From assembly GCA_905221605.1 (NCBI GenBank), contig CAJNDS010000891.1, positions 205,922 to 269,921 of the forward strand: DNA of 64,000 nucleotides, in the 5' to 3' direction. The first letter of the stretch is position 1; every line of letters starts with the position of its first letter. This DNA is from Symbiodinium natans. Taxonomy: Eukaryota; Sar; Dinophyceae; Suessiales; Symbiodiniaceae. The notes beneath the pieces are model-generated. The model did not search any database, had not been told where the DNA came from, and saw nothing but the letters and a program-made list of their open reading frames with translations. The position numbers and the translations under genes were made by a program. Of the stretch, positions 11,601-23,600 are shown in pieces.

Positions 11601-14600
11601 GTTGTATACAATACCATGTCCTGCTTTTCCGGATCGAGGTGTGCCCGAAACTGGTGTAAGTCGGGGGCAGAAGCCATGCAGCTTCGGTGGGTCTTTGCGC
11701 GCATCGGGCGTGCTTCAGCGTTGCACGCACGCTGTTGAGGGGATCGTCCGCTTGATGGTTTAGGGCTTAGGGTTTAGGGTTTTAGGGTTTAGGGTGTATA
11801 ACATAGCAGCAGAAACCCAAGGAACTGTTCGACTGAAAAGCGGCACGGGGAAACACCGCGTTTGGCAGTAAACCCTGTACCCTCGGTGCACTTCCAATTG
11901 CCCACTTCCCCATTAACCCCGAACCCACAACCCTCAACTCCCTCGACTCCAAATCCCTAAAGGCTCCCTTAATTCGACCCCCAAAATCCCTAAGCCGAAA
12001 ACCTAACGGTTTCAGGATTTCAGAATTTCCTTGGTGGCCCAGAAACCATATTACAACAAGGGCACCCTATGTTGGGTTGGTTCATGCACAAGGGAACCAT
12101 GAACCAAACAAAGGGACAGGGTACCACTGGCCTACCAAGTTGCCGGGGTGTGAGGATTTGAGATGTTCCCCCTGATACTATAACAGTCCTCAACAGGTAT
12201 TACAATAGGGGGGGATACTATGATCCCTATGAAGGACTGTACCCGAAACCCTAAGCCTAAACCCTAAACCCTAAACCCTAGACCCTAGACCCTAGACCCT
12301 AGACCCTAAACCTAAACCCTAAACCCTAAACCCTATCAAGGACTGTTCGTATAAGGGGGAGCATCCCAAGCTTCAGGGTTTTGAGGGGGTTCCTAGACTG
12401 CTCGCCGCGCCTGCAGGCCCCGCGCCAAGGCCGTGGCGCCTTTTGGGCCCGGGGTTTGGGGGAGTTTTGTTTGTTCAGGGTTTAGGGTTAAGGTTAAGGG
12501 TTTGGGTTCTAAAGGCCGGTGGCCTCTTTATCTGTTACCCTTATACCTTACTATAGCCCCTAGATACCCGAATAAGACCCCCCGCTACAAAACAGAAACC
12601 CTATTTAAAGAGACCACCAACCATTATAAGGTTTAGGGTTGAGGGTTGGAGGGGTTTAGGGTTTGAAGATCAGGGTCTAGGGCCATGGGCTCCCCTACTA
12701 CCCCCCTCGATACTACCCTTTCTAGGTCCACCCCCATAATTAAGGATATGTAGGGATAGTCAAGCCTTATTAAAGTCTAAGAGAGTCAAAGAGTCAAAGG
12801 GTCAAAGGGTTTAGGGTTTTGGGGTAGTGTCGTTGGGAGATCAGGGTCTAAGAGAGTCAAAGAGTGAAAGGGGTTTGGGGTTTAGGGTTCAGGGTTCAGG
12901 GTTTAGGGTTTAGGGGCATCCAGCATGTCCCAAAGCGACCTCATGCAGAATGCTCCTACCTGCTCCCACAAACCCTGGTTCATAGGACTCTACCTCGGAC
13001 TCTCTTAAAAGGTCCTCTAAGGCCATAGTGGGAGGATATGAAGGCGACCTGTAAGGGGCTACGAGTCATAATTCCTTGAAGTCTGAGACCTAAACCAAAG
13101 CAAAATGCTAAATAAGTCCTAAACCCTAAACCCTAAACCCTAAACCCTAAACCCTAAACCCTAAACCCTAAACCCTAAACCCTAAACCCTAAACCCTAAA
13201 CCCTAAACCCTTTCGATGTTAGGACGAGGGTTCCATACTGAGGGCTCATATGGCACTCTACCTTGGACACCGGAGGTGGTACCCTTGGGTTTGGGGTCCT
13301 TGTTTGAGACCTAAACCCTAAGCCTTAAAATCCCTGAGCTCTAAACCTTTACACCCTTAATCCCTAAATCCTGAACCTTTAGCCCTAGAATCCCTCAATC
13401 CATAAACCCTCATCCGAACCCCCCAAGCTCTAAACCCTAAATGATTTCGCAGAGCAATCAGATTTGGGAACAACCTTAAACCCTAAAGCCTTAGGCCCCT
13501 AAGACCCCTAAACCCCTAAGCCCCCCTTAATCCCCCTTAATCCCTCTTAAGACACCTAAGACACCTAAGCCAGCCCCCTAAACCCGAAGACCCCCCAGCC
13601 AGCCCTCCGGAAGCAAACAGTTAAGCAAAACCAGATCCCTGAACCCTTCAACTTCAACCAGGGCTGATCTCCATCTCGAGGCAACCCATGTCCCATGATT
13701 GCCCGAGTGGCTGCTGGCACTCATTGTTGCAGTCAGCACATGACTGCTTGGGTTCACCATCAGGTCCAGCATGAGGATTTCTCCAGCCAGAGCTAGGCTC
13801 TGGATCGCCAAGGCCTCCTTTAGCATTCTCCAAGGAGCTCGCATCGTGCGCAGCAATGAACCCTGAACCCTGAACCCTGAACCCTAAACCCTAAACCCGA
13901 AACCCTAAACCCCCAACCTCCCTCTAGACCCTAAATCCGCCGAGAGCCCTGCTTGGCACGCGGTACGGGTCTAAGGCGTGGATGTTCCTCTCATGAAGTT
14001 GATGCCCTACGTGCTGTGGCTAGGGCAGCAGCTTCTGTTTAGGGTTTAGGGTTTAGGGGTTTGGGTTTAGGGGTTAGGGGTTAGGGGTTTAGGGTTTAGG
14101 GTTTAGGGTTTGGGGTTTGGGGTTTGGGGTTTGGGGTTTGGGGTTTGGGGTTTGGGGTTTGGGGTTTGGGGTTTGGGGTTTGGGGTTAAGACTGGGCAGC
14201 TGTTCCAGTATAGGGCTGCAAGGACTACAGAAGGTATACATAGAAATTATACGGGGGCATAAGAGGGTCCCTCCTTCTATCCCTGAACAAAGATTAAGGT
14301 CTTATCATTTAGGGTTTAGGGTTCAGGATGTAGGGCTTAGGGTTTAGGATGTAAGGTTTAGGGTTTAGGATGTCGGGCTTAGGGTCCTCCATCATTCCCG
14401 CTTGGAGCCCACATGCCGCCACAGCCGCTGGATCGGATGTTTGTGCGAGACCCAAGCCCTAGCCATCTACTGTGGTACGTGGACACCCTGACACCTAAAA
14501 CCGTGTACACCCTAATAATGACCCTAATGACCCTAACAACCCTAATAACCTGAATAACCCTAATAACCCTAATAACCCTAATAACTTAATAACCCTGATA

Positions 14601-17600
14601 ACCCTAATAACCCTAAACTTCCCTAACCCTAAACCCTAAACCCTAAATCCTAAACCCTAAACCCCTAAACCCTAAACCTAATCCCCAACCACACAAGACA
14701 AGCTCCTTCCCGTGGGAAGAACCGATGCGCCGTCGCGGATAACGTCGCCACCGGGTGCCGGGGGCACCTTGGGGAGCTCTCAAAGGGCTTTTGGGGTGTG
14801 TAGGGTTTAGGGTTTAGGGTATAGGGTATAGGGTTTAGGGTTTAGGGTTTAGGGTTTAGGGTTTGGGGTTTGGGGTTTGGGGTTTGGGGTTTGGGGTTTA
14901 GGGCTTAGGGCTTAGGGTTTAGGGTTTAGGGTTTAGGGTTCAGGGCTTAGGGCTTAGGGCTTAGGGTTAACAGAGAGAGAGAGAGAGAGAGAGAGAGTTG
15001 GGAAAGTGGGGTGGGGGGAAGGGGTGTGGGGTTTTAGGGTTTTAGGGTTTTGAGGGTTTTATGATTGTTTACGGTTTTGTGAGGGTTTTTTTTCTGGTTG
15101 TAGGGTTTGGGGATCGGGGATTACCCTCTCAACCCTAAACGCTTTAGGGTTTAGGTTTGGGCTGCGCCAAAAGCCCTCTCTTACACGGTTTAGGGATTTA
15201 AGGAGTCGGATAGGTAAGCCCTGGTCGCCTAGCTAAGAGAGCAGCCCTTCATAAGATGAAACAGCGCACATCCTCACACTACGAACTATGAAACATAAGT
15301 TCCACCACGGAATCTATTCGGTCACTTCTCGAAGCATATGGTCCCTTCTGGGTCCTTGATATAAGGTGGCCCTTCTTGTTTAGGGCACCCAAAAAGGGAC
15401 CTCCCTCAATTTAGAGAACAGACCACTTGCCGTCACTTGCCAATGGCTTTCCAGGGTTTATAAAGTTTCGGCGTCACGGTGAAACTAGTACAGTAAAAGG
15501 GAACCCTTAAATGGCCCCTTGTATACCCTGTACAACCCAAGGGCCCATACGGACCATAAAGGACCAAGAGAATGGCCGCGGCCTAGATCTCGGTCTCTGG
15601 TTTAGCATCTTAACCTTAACCTATTCACAGCTTACGAACCCAAAAAGAATATTAGAAAAAAATAAGAACCCCTATACTACCCTTATAAGGAAGATGTTTC
15701 TCATTTTTTTGGGGGGTTCTTAAGCAGTCTAGGTTGGCCAGTAACCTAGGATGAAAAAGGGTGCCCTTTTTTGCCTGAAGGGTTTATAGGGGAACCTAAA
15801 CCCCCCCAAAAAGGGAATAAGGGTACTACTGGGCATCCTAGAAAAGCCTTCGCTCAGGAGTGAGGATTGAGGGCGCCTGGGGGGGTCTAGGTCCGAGATC
15901 TCCAGCTCGTGGGATTACTTACACTGAAGGGGTTAGGGTTTAGGGTTCAGGGTTCAGGGTTTAGGGTCACTTAGTTGTCCAGAAACCTGGGGGAGTTAAA
16001 GGTTCACCTTTGGGATTATAAGGGGATTATACTACCCCAAAAGGGTTAAAGGTTACCTACTCTACTACTAGCAGTAGAGATGGGTGACTCTGGCAAAAGT
16101 CCTTAATTATGGAGTTTGGCCCGTCGCTGTCCTTTAACGGCTGGCAGATCCCTTCTGCACAACACCCCGTCGTCGCAACACTCTACCTCTCTCTTCACCT
16201 ATAGGTTTCTGGGTTCTACCTACCATTTAAGGGGTAGCTACTGCTAAACTGTATGTAAATAGAGTCCCAGGTAAGCCCCGCAGACCCTCCACCACCAACA
16301 ATGTCAGACCCTGGGCTTCAACTGAGCCCGTGGCATACTCGCCGTTCAACGCGCGCAGCATGCCTGCGGATTAGGGTTTAGGGTTTAGGGTTTAGGGTTT
16401 AGGGTTTAGGGTTTAGGGTTTAGGGTTTAGGGTTTAGGGTTTACAGGGCCCCTTCATGGGATGCATGGGACCGCACGCAGAAGTGGCCTGCAGCAAAGAA
16501 ATCCTAACCCACTTGGAGGTTCGTGCGTACCAATCACCCCAATTCCACAAATTGCTTATGAAGCCAGAAAAAATAAAAGATATTCTTCCGTATTAAGGGT
16601 AATATAGGGATGATGTTGTTTTATATTCTTTTGGGGTTCTTAAGCAAATAGTAGAATTAAAAGTCTACTTATAACCTACTTGGAGGACTTAGGGACTCTG
16701 GGGGCTTATAAGGCCGAAGTCCTCTAAGTAGGTCATAAGTAGACTTATAATTGGGGTTAGAAGTACCCACAATCCTCCAGTATTCTGCTTGCTGCAGGGA
16801 GAACAGCTGAAAAGACAACCTGCGAAAGTTCTGAGCAACTGCTGCTTGCCTGACTGCCTGCATCCTGAAATCTCCTAACTCAACCCGAAACTCTCAACCC
16901 TAAACCCTAAACGCTTAAAAATACTGGAGTTAGGGCCTAAACCCTCAACCCTCAACCCCAAACCCTGAACCCCAAACCCTAATTCCCGCGTGAGCGGCCT
17001 CGCAACTCCTCAGGGTTTTGATTGAGAAGATCGCGGAGCCTGCGAGAGAGCCCAAATGCACCCTAAGGTTTAGGGTTTAAGGTTTAGGGTTTAGGGTTTT
17101 GTGTTTAGGGTTTAGGGTTTGGGGTTTAGGGTTTAGGGTTTAGGGCTGTTTAGGGATCGGGGTTTAGGGCTTATAGGCCCTAGCACCTGGAGAACAAGAA
17201 TGGCTTCAGGGCCCAGGGGCTTCAAGTCTGGGCTTCATGGTGATGCACCTTACTTCATAAATAAGGACCGTACTTAATAAGTAAGGATCCCGAAGCCCTA
17301 TGCGCCTGACTTCATAAAAAAAAAGGATCCCGAAGCCCTAAACCCTAAACCCTAAAACCTGCACCCTAAGCCGTTTTATTTCATGTATTCATGTATTATT
17401 TAGTATGTGTATATATATATATATTATATTGATTTATTTATTTAGTATATATATATATATTTATTTATTTTTATTTTTTCTTAATCTGTTTGTTTTTCTT
17501 TTTTTTGGCGTGGGTGGGGTTGGGAGCCCGTCTGGGCCCGGAACTAGAAAACCATGTTGAGTGTTTAGGGTTTCAGGACGAGGTACCTATTTCCCCCCCC

Positions 17601-20600
17601 CTGTATTTCTCTGCTTAAGGGATTCTACAGGGTAGCTAACTCCTCGCCCGACAAGAAAAGTGGATGTTAACTCAACAAATCCTAACTAAACTCCCTAACC
17701 CCCAAACCCTAACCCCACACCTTAAACCCCAAATCCTAAACCCCAAGTCCTAAACCCTAAACCCTAAACCCTAAACCCTAAACCGCTAAACCCCAAATGC
17801 CCAACAACCCTTGCAGACACGACTGTTCTAACCCTAAACCCTAAACGCTCAAACCTAGAGCCCTAAAGCCATATAGGCTAAACCCCTCGAGCCCGAAACC
17901 CTATGTTGGGGGTTTAAGGTCTTGAGGGGTTGAGGTCTTTGGGGCTTTAGGGCTTTAGGGCTTTATGGTTTGAGGGTTTGGGGTTTAAGGTTTTGGAGTT
18001 TAGGGTTTGGGTTTCTTCCAGTCTCAGATAGGGACTTAGGAGTTTGGGGCTTTAGGATTCAACGGCTCAAGGGACTTAAGTAAGCACGTTATTGTTGGGC
18101 TTACGCGTCCCCTCAGTGGGATTATCCTAATATAACCTTACTTAGGTTACTTACTAGAGCCCTATAGCCTGAGGCCCCAAGCCCCTAAAGCCTTGAACCC
18201 TAAAGCCCCTGAAAAAAAAAGCCTTTTGCTGGCGGAGGGTGCCCCTTTCCAGCATGTTACATGGTTTGTATAGGGTGATAGGCTTTTGTAGAGTTTTGTG
18301 TGGTCTTGCATGGGCATCAAACGCGGCTGCAACAGCGTTTGTCAGGGTTATGCTGGAAGGTATAGGCTTTAGGATGCAGAGTTTAGGGGTTTCAGGTCGC
18401 GTTCTATAGGCCATGATTCTGGTGTACATCGTGCGGGAAAGTTTGGGCACCCAAACTACCTCAAGCTTTAGGCAACTCGGCTTGCAGTATTCAGCCAAAA
18501 AGTGGAACATTGGCTGAGGATGAGTGCTAGGATTCTCTCTACTTCAGTTGAGGGGCGTGAGGGTGCTGATGCCGCATTCTGCCGTCGTCTACTTTCAACG
18601 ATGCTCGAAACATAACCCTGCCACCACGACCCTGGAGACGAACTCTTGAACTTGAGCTAGGGTCGCATGCCCGACATTCAGCGCTTGGCAGCCAGGGCTT
18701 CGGCTACATGACCCAAAGGGCCCGATATCCCTTAATTAAGGAATATTCCTTAAATCATATTAAGGATCCCTATATACATTAAGCAATATTCCCTACTTCA
18801 GACTTAAGGAATATTGGGCTCTTTGGGTACTGCACCAAGTCAGTCCCTGCGATCAAGATGAGTGCCACTGGACTTGCTCTAGGATGGCCCCTAAAACCCT
18901 CTGAAAAATATTCCTGAATATGATGCTCTTAAACCCAAATAAGGGAAAATATAACATGTCCCAAGGGCCTACCTAGCTGCTTGAACTTACTGCAGATTTT
19001 GAAGCTGATCAAGCACGGTGCTGCTGTCGCCACCAGCTGGAGCATTGCCCCAGGTCACGATTGATCCATCGCCCAAGATTGCGGCAAAGGCACGATCAGT
19101 TGCTTGAAGCTGCTGCACATTCTTGAGCTGATTTCGCACCGCACTGCTGTCACCTCCATATTCAGAATGACCCCAGGTCACAACAGACCCATCGCCCAAG
19201 ATTGCGGCAAAAGCACGGGAAGTTGCTTGAACCTGCCGCACATCTTTCAGCTGATCTCGTATGGTGCTGCTGTCACCGCCCGATTCTACAGGACCCCAAG
19301 TCACAACCGATCCAATACTTAATATTGCCGCAAAAGCAAACTCGTTCGCTTGGATCTGCTGCACATTCTTGAGCTGATCTCGCACTGCACTGCTGTCGCC
19401 ACCATCACCTGCACCCCAGGAAACGACAGATCCATCCTGCAGGACCGCAGCAAATGCTGAATAAGTTGCCTGGATCTGCTGCACATTCCGAAGCTGATCT
19501 CGCACGGCGCTGCAGTCACCACCATACAGAGCATCGCCCCAGGTCACGACGGATCCATCGCCCAGGATCGCAGCGAAGGCAGTGTGAGTTGCTTGGATCT
19601 GCCGCACATCCCTAAACTGATCTCGAACGGCACTGCTGTCACCACCACCTAAAGCATCGCCCCAGGTCACCACCGATCCATCACTCAGGATTGCAGCAAA
19701 GGCGACACCATTTGCTTGGATCTGCTGCACATTCTTCAGCCTTGCTAGCCCAGTAACCATATTCTGATAAAGGGCACCCTGTTTTTGGCTGGTTACTTTG
19801 TAAGGGAGCCCAGAATCCAAAAAAAAGGGAAAAGGGTACCACTGGGCTACCAAGCAGCTGATCTTGCACGGCATCACTGTCACTACCGAAGTCCACATCG
19901 CCCCATGTCACGACGGATCCATTGCCTTAGCTTTGGAGTAGACCCTGGAAAAAAAGTATTTACTTTTTAGGTAATAAGTAGCAATCATAGGAACCCAGAA
20001 GAAAAAATATTAAAGTACAGTACTCCAAAGCCCAGTTGCTCAGGATCGCAGCGAAGGCCGTGCTGGTTGATTGGATGTGGCGGACGTCCTTTAGCTCATC
20101 CCGAACGGATTGGCTAAAGCCACCAAAATACGCATGCCCCCACGTCACGACGGATCCATCGCCCACGATCGCAGCAAATGCCGTCCGAGTTGACTGGATC
20201 TGCTGCACGTGCTTCAGCTGAGCTTGAACAGCGCTGCTGTCACCACCATAGTCCTTTGCCGCCGAGATCATGCGCCAAGAAATTTGAACAAACCCTATAA
20301 ACCCTAAACCCTCAACCCTAAACCCTCAACCCTAAACCCTCAACCCTAAACCCTAACCCTACACCCTAAACTCTCAGTTTCGAAGGGGGCCTATAGGAAG
20401 AACCCAGAAAGCATAACGATTACAAGCTCAACAAACAAGGTGCTGAACCCTGAAATCGCCAACCCTGAGATCTTAACCTCCCACCCCCAATAAACAGTTT
20501 ACCAGCTGAGCTCCCAAACCCTAAACCCTAAACCCCAAACCCCAAACCCCAAACCCCAAACCCCAAACCCTAAACCCTAAACCCTAAACCCCAAACCCCA

Positions 20601-23600
20601 AACCCCAAACCCCTAAACCCTAAACCCTAAATCCAAACTGAACCGCTAAGGGTCAGGATGGCCCCAGGTCACCACGGATCCATCAGCCAGAATCGCCGCA
20701 AAGGCTCCCCTGGGTCTAGGGTTTAGGGTTTAGGGTTTAGGGTTTAGGGTTTAGGGTTTAGGGTTTAGGGTTTAGGGCTAGAGTTTAGGATTTGGGTTTT
20801 GGGGTTTCGGGTGTATGTACAGCTCGGGGTTTACGTTTTATCGGCTTAGGATCCGCCGACCCTGGCGGGGTCGGTGCACAACTTTTTCATGGAAGACCGC
20901 GCCACCCACACGGCGTAAACCGACCATAGGCCACACAAGGTAGGGCTCCTTTGCCCCCACCCTCCACCCACCACCCCCCCACCCACCACCCCCCCCACCA
21001 CCCCCACCCACCACCCCCACCCACCACCCCCACCCCACCACCACCCCCCACCCACCCCCCACCCACCACCCCCACCCATCACCCCCACCCACCACCCCCA
21101 CTTGCCCCCAAAACAACTTGCAGAGTTTTTGAATGTTCAGGGCTTCGGGCTGGGGGGATTTGAGCTTTGGGCCTGAGCCGGAGGCTCCTAAATTTCAGGA
21201 TTTGGTTTGGAGGTTGGGTGCTGGAGAGCTCTACTCGCTTGAACTCTAAGATTTCTCGTCATTATTGTAGACAGCATCCAGAACAGTTGTACAAGATGCA
21301 TGCCAGGTCTCTTGGATGCGCGAATCCGCTCCGCATTCAACTGACCTAGAAGACTGCTATCGCCACCAGAAGCAGAAGCACCCCAGGTGACAACGGATCC
21401 TCTGGTGCGGGGCTTAGGGTTTAGGGTTTAGGGTTTAGGGTTTAGGGTTTAGGGTTTAGGGTTTAGGGTTTAGGGTTTAGGGTTTAGGGTTTAGGGTTTA
21501 GGGTTTAGGGTTTAGGGTTCAGGGTTTAGGGTTTAGGGTTTAGGGGTTTAGGGGTTTAGGGGTTTAGGGTTTAGGGTTTAGGGTTTAGGGCACGGAGGGG
21601 CCCCCGAGTTTTAAGTAGAGTTAGAAAGGCCCTGTTGGGTTATAATGGTTATACGGATCCTAGATTAGGTTGTAAGTTATAAGTCCCTTAGCTATTTTTA
21701 GTATAGTAAGGGGGCCCCTCCTTGTAGGGCTTGTCTTTAAAGCTTGGAAATGAGGATATTTAGGGTTTGCCAGTCGGGTTTAGGCTGTTGGTGGAATCCT
21801 TCATGGCGCGTTGTAGTCGACTATGACAAAAAGCTGAACCCTAAACCCAAAACCCAAAACCCTAAACCCTAAACCCTAAACCCTAAACCCTAAACCTCAA
21901 GAAGAGGCCCAGAGTCCGTCACCCAGGATTCCTGCAAACGCGTCTGCAGCACGAGACAGCTGAGGTCTCGCGATGTGAAACGTGAGCAGATCCCCATTCT
22001 GCAACTCAACCTCCTTGACAGCTGCTTGTCCTTGAGCTTAGGGTTTAGGGTTTAGGGTTTAGGGTTTAGGATTCGAAGTTTTTTGGAGTCTCTGGGTACT
22101 TCCAGAACAAGAGCAGGGACCTCCAAAAGCACGAAACCCCTAAGTTTAAACCCTGAACCCGACCCTGGAATAAGAACACCAAGGAGACCCTAAAAAGCTA
22201 GGATCCCAAACCCTAAAAAACCCATATCCATGTAGAACCCTTAAAGCAACCCTACTTAATTTTCAACTGTGAAAAGCAACCCCACAGGCCCTACAAGAAG
22301 GTCTAAGGAGCTCGGACCAAGTGTCCATCCAGGAAGCCTTGGTAGCCCAGTCACTTTCTTGTAATAAGGGTGCCCTTTTTGGGGGTTTAGGGTTGAGGGC
22401 TTGGGGTTTAGGGTTTAGGGTTTAGGGTTACTTGACAAGGGAACCTTGAACCAAAAAAAGGGAAAAGGGTACCATTGGGCTTCCAGGAAGCACCCAGAGG
22501 AATTCACAAGCCGACCCTTGCCAGCTGCAAGAGCTTTCTGCGCGCGCAGCTGCAGAGATTTCACGGATTCCTCCGGTTCTGCCTATGTAGGGCCCCAAAA
22601 CGCAGCTAAAGAATCAGCATCCCAGGTTTGGGGTATGAATGCGGGGGCATTCCAAAAGCCCTAGTTGTGAGATCCTCATGCTGAGGTGGTCTTTTTTGCG
22701 GCTCTTGCGCCCCTGGCTGCCTCCAATGAGATTTTCTTGCCACTCATGAGGCTGACCTCAACAGTGAGAGGCATGACAATGTCACCTTCGGCCTGAGGTC
22801 GCGAGGAGCATTCTGCAAAGCATGGCTGCACAAGACTCTGCTTTCTTTGCTCCGATACGTGGTCGCTACTTAGAAGGCTTAAGGGGCTTCGTGAGAAACT
22901 TATGTATATGGTTAGTGGCACTTATGACCCCAAATCGTCACCTACTTACAAAGTCCGTTGCACCCTTAAGGAAGCCCTAAACCCTGAACCCCTTGGTAGC
23001 CCAGCAACCATATTCTAAATAAGGGCACCCTTTTTTGGGGGTGGCTACTTTACAAGGGAGAACCAAAAAAAGGGAAACAGGTACCACTGGGCTACCAAGA
23101 TAAACCCTAAACCCAACCCTAAACCCTAAACCCTAAACCCTAAACACTGCTACTAAGACCCTAAACCCGAACAGCGCTTCTGCAAAAACTACTCGCGAAA
23201 ACCTCTGCGACCTGTCCCGTTTCAGCCAGCGGCTCTGGGAGGAGAAGTTAGGGTTTAGGGCTTAGGGCTTAGGGCTTAGGGTTTAGGAAAGTTTAGGGTT
23301 TAGGGTTTAGGAATTAGGTACCCTGCATAACTAACACTTGCTTCTAAAACTCCTGTGGGCTCCTTAGCTCCTTGCCCAAATATTATAGCATGTTGCCCAG
23401 ATATCATGGTGGCTCTGATTGGACGAACTGAGAGAGAGCTTCTTCTGCTGACCAAAACTGTCGCGGGTCGCAGGTGCAGTTGGCGTCCTCACATGGGCCT
23501 GGGAAAAAATGAAGATGGGGCTAGGTGATGATTAAGCTGACACTGACTCAGCGCTCCGCCGACTATTTCTGCAACAAAAATGACAGTGGCCTCGGATGAT

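Noticed and set aside
13578-13856. 92-codon minus frame as a gene
   Set aside because: Two minus frames are open, no domain is recognised, and it lies inside a chlH intron.
20838-21163. Gly- and Pro/His-rich frames
   Set aside because: Translation of the CCACCCCC tract inside a UBL-RCC1 intron.
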